Assembly: GCA_003282155.1 (NCBI GenBank)
Contig: QBZY01000013.1
Location: forward strand, 1-44,624
Reading direction: 5' to 3'
DNA length: 44,624 nt
Origin: Pelagibacteraceae bacterium AG-337-I02
GTDB lineage: Bacteria > Pseudomonadota > Alphaproteobacteria > HIMB59 > GCA-002718135
Shown here: positions 25,007 through 34,201 of the stretch, one piece after another
How positions within the stretch are numbered: the stretch's first letter is position 1
How the letters are laid out: every line of letters starts with the position of its first letter
Translations under genes and position numbers: made by a program
Notes under the pieces: model-generated
What the model saw: only the letters and a program-made list of their open reading frames with translations
The model's database searches: none
What the model was told of the DNA's origin: nothing

Positions 25007-26159
25007 TTCAAGTAAAAAAGAAGCATACTATACTGCTACACAAATGCAGTTAGTTAGAACACGTTTTTTTGGGAATAGATCTGCAATGATTGCAGGTTCA
25101 ATTTTACTTTTCATGATAGTATGTAGTCTATTTTCAGACTTTTTATCACCTTATGATCCGACTATTAATGGGCGTGATAAAGACTATGAAAATGGTGCTC
25201 CTCAAATACCTATGTTCTGGGATGAAAATGGATTTTCTCCAAGACCGTTTCTTCACACATTAACAAAATATAGGGGTGCAGACACAAATTTTAGATGGGT
25301 CTACAAAACTGATACTGAAAAAAGAAGATATGTTTATTTTTTTGTTAAAGGTTGGGAATACAAAGTATTTGATTTTAAAATTAATCTTCCAGGAAAGATA
25401 TTAGATTTTAAAATTCCAGGATTTACATTTCATACTCATTTATTTGGAGTAGACGAAGGCGGTATTCATCTTTTTGGTACTGATAAGGCAGGTAAAGATT
25501 TATTTAGTAGAACACTTAGTGCAATCTATGTTTCACTTGCAGTAGGAACCCTCGGCGTATTTATATCATTTGTTTTGTCATTAATTATTGGAGGTATTTC
25601 AGGATATTATGGCGGTTGGATAGACAGTTTACTCCAAATGTTTACAGACGCAATTAGAACAGTACCTCCAATACCTCTATTTATGTGTCTCGCTGCATTT
25701 GCTCCATTAGAATGGAGTTCTGAACTTCGATTTTTCTTTATATCTTGTTTGCTAGGATTGATTTCCTGGCCAACATTGGCAAGAAGAGTAAGAACTCATT
25801 TACTTAGTGAAAGAAGTCAGGAGTATATACTAGCTGCAAAATTATGTGGAGCATCTTCAACACATATAATTGGGAGACATTTATTACCAAGCTTCACGAG
25901 TTATATAATTGTAGATTTAGTAATTAGTTTTCCATACATGTTACTATCTGAAACTGCTCTTAGTTTTATTGGATTAGGCCTAAGAGAACCTGTGAATTCT
26001 TTAGGGGTACTTTTACAAAATGCAACAAAAGCAGATGTACTTCTCAATTATCAATGGTACTTCATTCCTGTTTTTTTTCTAGTAGTTTTAATACTTACTT
26101 TTGTCTATGTTGGTGATGGATTAAGGGATGCAGCTGATCCACATAAGATAAACAAATGA
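24996..26159 (+). CDS. ABC transporter permease, DppC type with large periplasmic insert
   Basis: 387 residues from a GTG inside the end of the previous gene; an ATG 16 codons later is a less likely start. The first span (30-50) is followed by a long loop, about 58-155, holding FWDENGFSPRPF and an aromatic-rich YVYFFVKGW stretch, ahead of HLFGTDKAGKDLFSR (158-172). Ordinary DppC proteins are about 300 residues; this insert is typical of YejE and Agp-like permeases. The coupling loop is around AAKLCGASSTHIIGRHLLP (280-300). It overlaps the ATPase gene by ATGA. Confidence 0.9.
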   Translation: MEVNSSKKEAYYTATQMQLVRTRFFGNRSAMIAGSILLFMIVCSLFSDFLSPYDPTINGRDKDYENGAPQIPMFWDENGFSPRPFLHTLTKYRGADTNFRWVYKTDTEKRRYVYFFVKGWEYKVFDFKINLPGKILDFKIPGFTFHTHLFGVDEGGIHLFGTDKAGKDLFSRTLSAIYVSLAVGTLGVFISFVLSLIIGGISGYYGGWIDSLLQMFTDAIRTVPPIPLFMCLAAFAPLEWSSELRFFFISCLLGLISWPTLARRVRTHLLSERSQEYILAAKLCGASSTHIIGRHLLPSFTSYIIVDLVISFPYMLLSETALSFIGLGLREPVNSLGVLLQNATKADVLLNYQWYFIPVFFLVVLILTFVYVGDGLRDAADPHKINK

Positions 26160-27148
26160 GTCATTTATTAGAGGTTAAAAATTTAGATGTTAAATTTGAT
26201 ACTGATGAAGGTCGAATAACTGCAGTAGAAAATATATCCCTTTCCGTTGATCAAGGTGAAGTCCTTGGAATTGTTGGTGAATCTGGGTCAGGAAAATCTG
26301 TTACTGCAAAATCAATAATGCAACTAAATCCAGGAAATACTTCATATAACGAAGATGCACAAATAATATTGGATAATGAAAATGTTCTTAAATTTACTTC
26401 TAAACAAGATTTGAAAAAAATTAGAGGTGGTAAAGTATCAATGATTTTTCAAGAACCTATGGCAAGTTTTGCACCAGCTATAAAAATTGGAGCTCAAATG
26501 GTTGAGCAATTATTAATTCATAAAAATATTAATAAAGATGAGGCAAAATCTATATCTATAAATATGCTTAAAAGAGTAGGGATAGCTGATGCAGAAAAAA
26601 GGTTTAATCAATATGCATTTGAATTATCTGGAGGAATGAGACAGAGAGCTATGATTGCAATGGCATTATCAACAATGCCTAAACTTTTATTAGCAGATGA
26701 ACCAACAACAGCTTTAGATGTTACAATTCAAGCTCAAGTAATCAATTTGATTAAAGACATTATAAAAGAATACCAAATGGGAGTAATTTTTATAACTCAC
26801 GATTTAGGTGTTATTGCTCAAGTAGCTGATCAAGTAGCAGTAATGTATTTAGGAAGTGTAGTTGAAAAAGGTCCAGTAAATGAGATTCTTAAAAATCCTA
26901 AACATCCTTATACAAAAGGTTTATTACAAGCCTTGCCTGATATTAATAACTTAGATGCACCATTATCTCCGATACCTGGAAATATTCCAAGTCCATTAGA
27001 TAGACCTACAGGCTGCGTATTCAGAACTCGATGCCCTCATCATAATCCTGAGGGTAAAGATGGTAAAATAGAAATGAAATTAATTGAAGTTGAACCAGGT
27101 CACTGGGTTGATCAGTGTGGAATTCAGTGTGGTCAAAATGGGCGATAA
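26156..27148 (+). CDS. ABC transporter ATP-binding protein, DppD type
   Basis: 330 residues. Walker A GESGSGKS (41-48), Q-loop FQEPM, signature LSGGMRQR (157-164), Walker B with DEP (181-183) and switch His215. The C-terminal oligopeptide-transporter domain has CVFRTRCPHHNPEG and a final VDQCGIQCG, Cys-rich as in the family. It hydrolyses ATP on the cytoplasmic side of the importer as partner of the next product. It starts on the ATGA of the permease stop and ends 11 bases inside the next gene. Confidence 0.95.
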   Translation: MSHLLEVKNLDVKFDTDEGRITAVENISLSVDQGEVLGIVGESGSGKSVTAKSIMQLNPGNTSYNEDAQIILDNENVLKFTSKQDLKKIRGGKVSMIFQEPMASFAPAIKIGAQMVEQLLIHKNINKDEAKSISINMLKRVGIADAEKRFNQYAFELSGGMRQRAMIAMALSTMPKLLLADEPTTALDVTIQAQVINLIKDIIKEYQMGVIFITHDLGVIAQVADQVAVMYLGSVVEKGPVNEILKNPKHPYTKGLLQALPDINNLDAPLSPIPGNIPSPLDRPTGCVFRTRCPHHNPEGKDGKIEMKLIEVEPGHWVDQCGIQCGQNGR

Positions 27149-28124
27149 TTTAATTTCAGTTAATAATGTTTCAGTAAATTTTGATTATCAAGAAAATTTT
27201 ATTTCAAAAAAACAAAAAATACATGCAGTTAACAATATTAATATAAAAATTAAAAAAGGATCTTTTTTTGGTTTAGTTGGCGAGTCAGGTTCAGGAAAAA
27301 CTACTCTTGGTAGAGCAATACTTGGCGCTAATAAAATTAGTTCAGGAAATGTTATTTTTCATGATGATGAAAGAGATTATGATTTAACTAATATGAACAA
27401 ACAAGATTTAAAAGAATATAGAAAAAAAGCTCAACTAATTTTTCAAGATCCTTATGCTGCTTTAAGCCCAAGAATGACTGTTAGGGATATTATTGCAGAG
27501 CCTTTAGAAGTAATGAAAATAACAAACTCAAGACAAGAGACTGATGAAAGAGTGAGAGATATCGCAGCTAAATGTAGACTAAATATTGAGCATTTACGAC
27601 GATTCCCTCATGCATTTTCTGGAGGACAAAGACAAAGAATATCAATTGCAAGAGCCTTAGTAAGTAATCCAAAATTTATAGTGGCAGACGAAAGTGTTGC
27701 TGCTTTAGATGTATCAATACAAGCAGATATATTAAATCTTTTAAAACAACTTCAAGCCGAGCTTAACCTAACTTACTTATTCATAAGTCATGATTTAAGT
27801 GTAGTCGCTCATGTATGTGATGTTGTTGCAGTTATGTATTTGGGACACATAGTTGAAATGGGACCATCAAGAGAATTATTTAAGAACCCAAAACATTCTT
27901 ATACAAAGGCATTATTATCTTCTATTCCATCAATTGATCCAGAGAAAAGATCTGAAGCTATTGAGCTCAAAGGAGAAATTCCTAGTGCATTAAATCCACC
28001 TCCAGGTTGTGTGTTTAGAACTAGATGTCCTAATCCTGGAATAGATTGCAAAGGTGGAGAAATAAAAATGGGCCTTACTGAAGTTGAACCAGGTCATTGG
28101 GTTGATCAGTGTTGTGCTCTATAA
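27138..28124 (+). CDS. ABC transporter ATP-binding protein, DppF type
   Basis: 328 residues from the ATG at 27138, which gives the usual MGDNLISVNNVSV start; an ATG at 27084 in the same frame would put 18 odd residues in front. Walker A GESGSGKT (48-55), signature SGGQRQRISIARAL, an altered Walker B/D-loop ADESVAALD (the usual P is V, as often in DppF), and switch ISHDLSVV. The C-terminal CVFRTRCPNPG domain matches that of the DppD-type partner. Completes a five-gene importer with the genes from 21846. The next gene starts 18 bases on. Confidence 0.94.
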   Translation: MGDNLISVNNVSVNFDYQENFISKKQKIHAVNNINIKIKKGSFFGLVGESGSGKTTLGRAILGANKISSGNVIFHDDERDYDLTNMNKQDLKEYRKKAQLIFQDPYAALSPRMTVRDIIAEPLEVMKITNSRQETDERVRDIAAKCRLNIEHLRRFPHAFSGGQRQRISIARALVSNPKFIVADESVAALDVSIQADILNLLKQLQAELNLTYLFISHDLSVVAHVCDVVAVMYLGHIVEMGPSRELFKNPKHSYTKALLSSIPSIDPEKRSEAIELKGEIPSALNPPPGCVFRTRCPNPGIDCKGGEIKMGLTEVEPGHWVDQCCAL

Positions 28125-28142
28125 GTAGTTTTTATAATTGTA

Positions 28143-29132
28143 ATGAAAAATATAGCATTTATTGGAACCTCTCATATTCATACACCAAATTTTATTTCAA
28201 AGGTAATTTCAAACAAACAAGTCAATTGTATAGGTGTTTGGGATAAAGATAAGAACAGTTCAAAAAGTGACTCTGAAAAACTGCAATGTAAGAATTATGA
28301 TAACTATATTGATTTATTGAAAGAACCTAATTTAGATGGTGTTATTGTATGTTCAGAAACTAATTTGCACTATGAATTAGTTAAAAAGATTACCGAGAAT
28401 AAAAAACACTGTTTTATAGAAAAACCTTTGGGGATAGGGAAAAAAGACTCCTTTGAAATGGCAAATTTAATTGAGTCATCAAAAATTATTTTTCAAACTG
28501 GATATTTCATGAGAAGCAATCCTGTTTACATAAAACTTAAAGAATTAATTACTGCTAATTATTTTGGTGAAATTTCAAGAATTCGGCTCGTTAATTGTCA
28601 CGATGGTATTATGAGGGATATTTTCAAAAACTATCAATGGATGACAGATCCCAAAATTGCTGGAGTTGGAGCTTTTGGCGATTTAGGAACACATGTTTTA
28701 GATCTTCTTTTGTGGTTTTTTTCTGATGTTGAGTCAGTAAGTGCAACCTTTACAAAAGTATATAATCAATACCCAGGTTGTGAAGAGAGTGGAGAAGCAT
28801 TAATAAAATTTAAAAGTGGATTGATAGCTAGTATTGCAGCGGGATGGATAGATATAGCGCAGCCATATACTATTTTTGTAAGTGGAACAAAAGCTCACGC
28901 AAGAACAACGAATGAGAAATTAATTATAAACGAAAATAAAGATGGTAAAAAAATAGAAAGAATAGAAGAAAATTTACCAGAAACATTACCTCATGCATTT
29001 GATTTGTTTCTTAAATCATTAATTGATACCAATACCAAAAACTTAGTAACTCCTTCAGAAGCAGCATTGAGAAGTAGTATAATGGAATCAATTTACCAAT
29101 CAGAAAAAGAAAAAAAATGGATAAATATTTAA
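28143..29132 (+). CDS. Gfo/Idh/MocA-family oxidoreductase
   Basis: 329 residues: N-terminal Rossmann domain (1-120) with the EKP motif at 93-95, then the C-terminal Gfo/Idh/MocA domain with GDLGTHVLD (180-188; Asp181, His185). The dinucleotide loop reads FIGTSHIHTPN rather than GxGxxG, with histidines where glycines are expected, so cofactor binding may be unusual. Such enzymes oxidise or epimerise sugar or inositol rings with NAD(P). It follows the importer within the same run and likely acts on its cargo together with the next oxidoreductase. Confidence 0.88.
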   Translation: MKNIAFIGTSHIHTPNFISKVISNKQVNCIGVWDKDKNSSKSDSEKLQCKNYDNYIDLLKEPNLDGVIVCSETNLHYELVKKITENKKHCFIEKPLGIGKKDSFEMANLIESSKIIFQTGYFMRSNPVYIKLKELITANYFGEISRIRLVNCHDGIMRDIFKNYQWMTDPKIAGVGAFGDLGTHVLDLLLWFFSDVESVSATFTKVYNQYPGCEESGEALIKFKSGLIASIAAGWIDIAQPYTIFVSGTKAHARTTNEKLIINENKDGKKIERIEENLPETLPHAFDLFLKSLIDTNTKNLVTPSEAALRSSIMESIYQSEKEKKWINI

Positions 29133-29147
29133 ATAAAAAACATAAAT

Positions 29148-30206
29148 ATGAGTAAAATAAAAGTTGGCATTATTGGCGTAGGGGGTATTGCAAAGCTACA
29201 TGTACCTGGTTGGCACTATTCAGAACATGCAGAATTAATAGCAGGCTCTGACATAAACAAATCAATACTTGAAGATTGGGGTAATAAAAATCAAATAAAA
29301 AAATTATATCTTAATCCCTTAGACATGATTAACGATCCAGATATAGATGTAATAGATATTTGTGCACCTAATAACTATCATTGTGATTTAGCAATTAAAG
29401 CAATGCAAGCTGGCAAAGATGTTTTATGTGAAAAACCCTTAGCTCCAAATGCTTCACAAATAAAAAAAATGATAGAAGTAAGAGATCAAACGAAAAAAAA
29501 ATTAATGTGTGCTCAACACTTTAGATTCAGAAAAGATTCTCAATTAATAAAAGATCATTCCACATCAATTGGTTCGATATATCATGCACGTTCTTGGATG
29601 CTTAGAAGAAATTATTTACCAGTCTCACTTGGTTTTTTAAAAAAAGAAAATTCAGGAGGAGGACCGTGTATTGATATAGGTGTGCACGTATTAGATTTAA
29701 CTCTTTGGTTTATGAACAATCCTGAACCACTTTCCGTGACGGGTGTGTCAAAAACAGAATTAGCAAAGCAGCCAACTTCTTTTAGTTATAATGGCGAATA
29801 TGATAAGGAAGCAATGAACGTTGAAGATTTTGCAGCTGCGTTTGTAAGGTTTAAAAATGGTGCAACCTTAATGCTTGAAGTATCATGGATGCTTCATCAT
29901 AAACTATCAGAAGATAAAATAGAAGATATGCAGGTATGGTTATATGGAAGAGAAGCTGGTTTACATTGGCCCAATTGTGAGATTATAAAAAATGATATCA
30001 ATTCTCAAACTCACATAACTAAAAAAATTGAAGGCAATTTAAAAGACACTATTGAACCTCATGCTAAAGAATGTATCAAGTTTGCAGAGTTTGTTGCAAA
30101 CGATCAACCGGTTACTATTCCTGCTGAACACTCTCTACAAGTAATGAAAATCTTAGATGGAATTTATAAAAGTCAAGAATTAGGAAAAGAAATTATTTTA
30201 GAATAA
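29148..30206 (+). CDS. Gfo/Idh/MocA-family oxidoreductase
   Basis: 352 residues with a regular GIIGVGGIAKLH dinucleotide loop (7-18), CEKP (94-97) and DIGVHVLDLTLW (176-187; Asp176, His180). C-terminal sheet domain from about 130. The predicted reaction is NAD(P)-dependent oxidation of a sugar hydroxyl, often at C1 or C3. It sits 15 bases behind the first oxidoreductase; such pairs occur in stepwise oxidation and reduction of sugar rings. The substrate is inferred to come from the upstream importer. Confidence 0.92.
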   Translation: MSKIKVGIIGVGGIAKLHVPGWHYSEHAELIAGSDINKSILEDWGNKNQIKKLYLNPLDMINDPDIDVIDICAPNNYHCDLAIKAMQAGKDVLCEKPLAPNASQIKKMIEVRDQTKKKLMCAQHFRFRKDSQLIKDHSTSIGSIYHARSWMLRRNYLPVSLGFLKKENSGGGPCIDIGVHVLDLTLWFMNNPEPLSVTGVSKTELAKQPTSFSYNGEYDKEAMNVEDFAAAFVRFKNGATLMLEVSWMLHHKLSEDKIEDMQVWLYGREAGLHWPNCEIIKNDINSQTHITKKIEGNLKDTIEPHAKECIKFAEFVANDQPVTIPAEHSLQVMKILDGIYKSQELGKEIILE

Positions 30207-30219
30207 TAGATTATAATTA

Positions 30220-31119
30220 ATGAAAAATAATTTATTTTTAGCTGTTATTCTATCACTTTCAGGTTTGTTCTTATTGGATTGTATGGGGATTGCGATAAAG
30301 TTTTTACGAAACGAATATCCAGCAGCTCAACTTTCTGTTTTTAGAAATTTATTTGGAATGATCCCATGCGTTATTGCTTTATATTTTTCATATGATTGGC
30401 ATCGTAATGGCAGACAAATAAAAATAAAGCAATGGAAGTTAGGATTATTCCGTGGAGTATTTGTAGCATTGGCTCAATTGTGCCTCTATACTTCTTATGC
30501 TTATCTCCCTTTTGCTTTAGTGGCGACTATGGAATACACAGGACCAATGATGGTTACTCTTCTTGCTATTCCAATATTAGGAGAAAAATTTGGCTGGTAT
30601 AAAATGAGTGCAGTTATTTCTGGATTTGCAGGTATTGTTTTAATTATGCAACCTTGGTCATCTGATTTTAATTATATGTTATTACTTCCCATACTTGCTG
30701 CACTTGGTTATTCTTTAGCTAGAACAACATCTTTAAGCTTTGAAGACAGTGTTCCATCACCACTTATTAATTTATATGGTCAGACTGGAACAATAGTAGT
30801 TGCTTGCTTGCTAGTATTAATTTTTGGTATGTGGGAAAATTTTAAAAATTTAAATGATTTTTTAATTGTTTGTGTCATGGGATTAGCGGGAGGATCAGGA
30901 ACTTTGTTATTAATTTATGGTGCAAGAAGAGCGGAACTGAGTAAAATTATGCCATTTGATTATATAGAAATATTTTTTGCCCTTATTTTAGGCTGGGTAT
31001 TTTTTACAGAATGGCCAGTAGACCAGCTTTTTCCAGGAGCTTTTTTCATAGTTTTAGGTGGATTAATCATTTATCTTCAGCAAAGAAAAAATAATTTTCA
31101 ACGATTAAGGAAAGTATAG
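30220..31119 (+). CDS. EamA/DMT-family transporter
   Basis: 299 residues with ten predicted spans in two repeats. It begins LFLAVILSLSGLFLLDCMGIAIKFLR; the conserved EYTGPMMVTLLA lies near 106-117, and a Lys/Arg-rich C-terminus faces the cytoplasm. It is a different subfamily from the product at 14759-15616. It may export an organic product of the pathway, but the family is too broad to name a substrate. It lies 13 bases behind the oxidoreductase and touches the epimerase start. Confidence 0.88.
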   Translation: MKNNLFLAVILSLSGLFLLDCMGIAIKFLRNEYPAAQLSVFRNLFGMIPCVIALYFSYDWHRNGRQIKIKQWKLGLFRGVFVALAQLCLYTSYAYLPFALVATMEYTGPMMVTLLAIPILGEKFGWYKMSAVISGFAGIVLIMQPWSSDFNYMLLLPILAALGYSLARTTSLSFEDSVPSPLINLYGQTGTIVVACLLVLIFGMWENFKNLNDFLIVCVMGLAGGSGTLLLIYGARRAELSKIMPFDYIEIFFALILGWVFFTEWPVDQLFPGAFFIVLGGLIIYLQQRKNNFQRLRKV

Positions 31120-32171
31120 TGGAATATAATATTACTAAACTTCAAAACGAAAAAGGTTTGGATATTGATATAATCAAAATTACTAACTCAAATAATTATA
31201 GTTTTAGCTTTTATACATTTGGTGGCTATATGTCAGAGGCTTGTATACCGTCTTCTTTAAATTCTTCTGAAGTAGAAGATGTTTTATTAGGTTATGGAAA
31301 TTTAGATGATTGTCTAGAAGCAGATGGATATTTCAATTCAATAATTGGAAGAGTCTGTAATCGAATAGGAAAAAGTAAATTTATACTTAACGGTGAAGAA
31401 TACAAATTATATTCTAATACCTCTCCTGATCACCTACATGGAGGTAAAGAAGGGTTTAATAAAAAAATATGGAAAATAGAAGACATTAAAAAATCTGAAA
31501 AAAGTATAAAAGTAACACTGAGCTATCATTCTAAGCATTTAGAAGAGAACTATCCTGGTAACTTAGATTGCACAACGACTTATGAACTTAATAATAATAA
31601 TGAAATAATTATTTCTTTTAATGCAATCACTGATCAAGATACTATTGTTAACATGACAAATCATAATTATTGGAATTTTCATGGTCATAAAAATAATTAT
31701 AAAGATATTACCAATCATATTGTCAAAATATTATCAGATCAGATTTGTGAAACTGATGAAGGATCAATTCCTACTGGAAAATTATTAGATGTAGCAAATA
31801 CTAAATTTGATCTAAATAATGATTTTGAAATTAATCAATCATTTTTAATAAATGGAGGTATAGATCATAATTATGTACTTAAAGGTCATTCAATTGATAA
31901 GGTTGTAGCTTATATTTATAGTAAAATTACAGGCATGGGTGTTGAATATTCTACTGATCAACCTGGAATACAATTCTATACAGGAAATATGATGAAAGAG
32001 TCTTATAATGGAAAGCATAATAGAAATTATGGATTGCAATATGGAATGTGTTTAGAAACACAAATATTTCCTGATGCTATTAATCAACCAGATTTTCCTT
32101 CAACTATTTTGAAAAAAGATGAAACATATTCTTCAAATACTAAAATAAAATTAAGAAATGACTTTATTTAA
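31119..32171 (+). CDS. galM: Aldose 1-epimerase (GalM family)
   Basis: 350 residues, the full GalM length. Active-site residues are in place: His107 (HLHGG), His182 (NHNYWNF), Asp249 (GGIDHNY) and catalytic base Glu313 (CLETQ). It interconverts alpha and beta anomers of a sugar entering catabolism. The start is a GTG sharing a base with the upstream TAG. In this setting it may serve a modified sugar rather than galactose; sulfoquinovose pathways, for example, use a GalM-type mutarotase. The specific sugar is not readable. Confidence 0.93.
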   Translation: MEYNITKLQNEKGLDIDIIKITNSNNYSFSFYTFGGYMSEACIPSSLNSSEVEDVLLGYGNLDDCLEADGYFNSIIGRVCNRIGKSKFILNGEEYKLYSNTSPDHLHGGKEGFNKKIWKIEDIKKSEKSIKVTLSYHSKHLEENYPGNLDCTTTYELNNNNEIIISFNAITDQDTIVNMTNHNYWNFHGHKNNYKDITNHIVKILSDQICETDEGSIPTGKLLDVANTKFDLNNDFEINQSFLINGGIDHNYVLKGHSIDKVVAYIYSKITGMGVEYSTDQPGIQFYTGNMMKESYNGKHNRNYGLQYGMCLETQIFPDAINQPDFPSTILKKDETYSSNTKIKLRNDFI

Positions 32172-32217
32172 ATAAATTTATTGTTTTGTCTTTTTTATAC
32201 ATATAGACGTCAAAAAA

Positions 32218-32715
32218 ATGAAAATTAGTAAAAAAATAATAGCAAATTTAAAAGAAGGTGGCGTAGATTTTTATTTAAGTGTTCCGTGTAAATTACTAGC
32301 TAACATGATTGATATTCTAGAAAAAGATAAAGATGTATATTATTCTTCAGTCCCACGTGAGGAAGAAGGCATGGGAATTTGTGCTGGTGCTTATTTAGGA
32401 AATAAATTCCCTTGTATAATGATGCAGAATACTGGAATTGGAAATTCAGTTAATGCAATAGTTTCATTATTACAATTATATCAGATGCCAGTTGTTTTTC
32501 TTGTTAGTTACAGAGGCACTCCAGGAGAACCCGTGGGAGCACAAGGTGGAATGGCTAAAATAACTGAAGATATTTTGCAAACATTAAGGATACCAATGCT
32601 GCATTGCTCATCAGAAAATGATTTAGAGAAAATTTCAACATTTAGTAAGCATGCTAAAGTAATTGAATCACCTGTTGCTATTTTATGTGATTTCAATCTA
32701 ATGAAGGAAGATTAA
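32218..32715 (+). CDS. comD: Sulfopyruvate decarboxylase alpha subunit (ComD-like; ThDP PYR domain)
   Basis: 165 residues, just the pyrimidine-binding half of a thiamine-diphosphate enzyme. The ThDP-activating glutamate lies in VPREEEGMGICAGAYLG (46-62), and SYRGTPGEPVGAQGGM (near 99-114) is typical of ComD. With the beta subunit it decarboxylates 3-sulfopyruvate to sulfoacetaldehyde. The split 165+189 layout matches ComD/ComE; phosphonopyruvate decarboxylase is normally one chain of about 380. It overlaps the beta gene (TAATG) and lies 46 bases after galM. Confidence 0.88.
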   Translation: MKISKKIIANLKEGGVDFYLSVPCKLLANMIDILEKDKDVYYSSVPREEEGMGICAGAYLGNKFPCIMMQNTGIGNSVNAIVSLLQLYQMPVVFLVSYRGTPGEPVGAQGGMAKITEDILQTLRIPMLHCSSENDLEKISTFSKHAKVIESPVAILCDFNLMKED

Positions 32716-33284
32716 TGAATCGATTTGATCTACTAAATAAGTTACAAAATATCTTTAAAGATAATTTAGTTATTTGTAATATTGGTCTACCATCTCAAGA
32801 ATTATATAAAATTAATGATCAACCAAATTTTTTTTACATGTTAGGAAGTATGGGTTTATCTTCATCAATAGGCTTAGGCCTTTCATTATCTCAGAATAAA
32901 CATGTAATTAGTATAGATGGCGATGGATCAGTTTTAATGAATATGAATACTTTAGCAACAATAGGTAATAGAGCACCATCAAACTATACTTTATTAATAA
33001 TTGATAATGGCTCTTATGGATCAACAGGAGACCAAAGAACATTTACTGATGAAGATACTTCTTTAAAAGCAGTGGCTATCGGTGCTGGTTGCAAAAATGT
33101 AGTTGAGTGTTCTGGTGAGGAAACAGTAAATGAATTATCAAAGGCCATTGATGATCAAGATCATTCTTATGTAATAATTTCAAAGATCAATTCTGGGAAT
33201 GTTAAAATTGATCCAATTCCACTCAATCCCATAACCATAAGAGATAGATTTAGAAAGTTTATTGGTATTGTTAAATACCTTTAG
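32715..33284 (+). CDS. comE: Sulfopyruvate decarboxylase beta subunit (ComE-like; ThDP PP domain)
   Basis: 189 residues. GSMGLSSSIGLGLSL (44-58) and the ThDP/Mg motif from GDGS (69-72) to DNGSYGSTG (97-105) define the diphosphate-binding half. GSMGL is the ComE-like form; phosphonopyruvate decarboxylases usually have GSMGH. It joins the alpha subunit to make sulfoacetaldehyde, the substrate of Xsc, which is not seen in this window. The following gene, a PfkB kinase, starts 8 bases later. Confidence 0.88.
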   Translation: MNRFDLLNKLQNIFKDNLVICNIGLPSQELYKINDQPNFFYMLGSMGLSSSIGLGLSLSQNKHVISIDGDGSVLMNMNTLATIGNRAPSNYTLLIIDNGSYGSTGDQRTFTDEDTSLKAVAIGAGCKNVVECSGEETVNELSKAIDDQDHSYVIISKINSGNVKIDPIPLNPITIRDRFRKFIGIVKYL

Positions 33285-33292
33285 AAAAATTT

Positions 33293-34201
33293 ATGATCAT
33301 TTGTGCTGGATCAATATTTACAGATTACATAAGCAGAATAGATAAATTTCCAAAAAAACCAATTAAAGTTTTATCAAGAGGAATTGATAAAAGATTAGGT
33401 GGTTCAGCAGCAGTATCAGCATTTACTGCTAAAATATTGGGTTGCAATTCAAAATTTATTGGAAAATTTGGAGATGATGACTCTTCAGTTTTTTTAAAAA
33501 ATGAATTTAAAAAATTTTCTATTAATATCACTAAATCGGTTTTTATAAAAAAATGTCAGTCTTCACAAAGTTTTGTGATTGAAGATACAAAAGGTGAAAG
33601 ATTACTTGCAGCTTTCAATGATCCAAGGCTACTTGAATATAAGTCAATACCAAAACTAATTTTTAGAAAACAAGATATTTATTCAATAGATATGAGATGG
33701 ATGGATATAGCATCTAATATTGCAATAAATACTAGTATAAAAAATATTAAATGTGTTGCTGATCTAGATAATTTTAAAAATTCTAAAAAAATTTCTGAAA
33801 TCATTAACAAAGCTTCTCATCCTATATTTTCTGAAGAAGGTCTGAAAACTTATAAAAAAAACATAGATATGAAAATTGCTCTTTTTCAAATATTTAATGA
33901 AACAAAAAAATTTGTTGCCGTAACTATGGGATCAAAGGGAGTTTATTGGGTAGAAAATAACTCATTATATCATTGTAAGGTTCCTAAAGTAAAAACAGTT
34001 GAAACAAACTGTGCAGGAGATGTTTTTCATGGTGCTTTTGCAACAGCTCTCTCTCTAAATAAATCAAATTCTGAAAGTATTCAATTTGCAACTGCAACTG
34101 CTACATTAAAATGCATGAAAGCTGGAGGTATATATTCGATACCAAATTTAAGTATGGTAAACAAATTTTTAAAAAATTTAAAAATTAGAAAAATTAAATG
34201 A
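33293..34201 (+). CDS. PfkB-family sugar kinase with altered anion-hole motif
   Basis: 302 residues of ribokinase fold. The N-terminal substrate-site LGGSAAVSA (35-43) and GKFGDDD (57-63) are present, as is TMGSKGVYW (211-219). The C-terminal motif, usually DTxGAGDxF, reads ETNCAGDVFHGAF (237-249): catalytic Asp243 is kept but the first Gly of GAGD is Cys240. AGDVFHGA resembles the sulfofructose-kinase/ketohexokinase-like branch, so a ketose or sulfo-ketose is a possible substrate. Next to ComDE and a hydroxyacid dehydrogenase it likely serves the same route. Overlaps the next gene by ATGA. Confidence 0.88.
   Translation: MIICAGSIFTDYISRIDKFPKKPIKVLSRGIDKRLGGSAAVSAFTAKILGCNSKFIGKFGDDDSSVFLKNEFKKFSINITKSVFIKKCQSSQSFVIEDTKGERLLAAFNDPRLLEYKSIPKLIFRKQDIYSIDMRWMDIASNIAINTSIKNIKCVADLDNFKNSKKISEIINKASHPIFSEEGLKTYKKNIDMKIALFQIFNETKKFVAVTMGSKGVYWVENNSLYHCKVPKVKTVETNCAGDVFHGAFATALSLNKSNSESIQFATATATLKCMKAGGIYSIPNLSMVNKFLKNLKIRKIK

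Noticed and set aside
32172-32217. Terminator between galM and comD
   Set aside because: The 46-base gap is AT-rich with a T-run but no convincing stem, so I do not split the operon there.
32218-33284. Phosphonopyruvate decarboxylase (phosphonate biosynthesis)
   Set aside because: That enzyme is usually one chain with GSMGH and lies beside a PEP mutase; here the chain is split, reads GSMGL, and no mutase is present.
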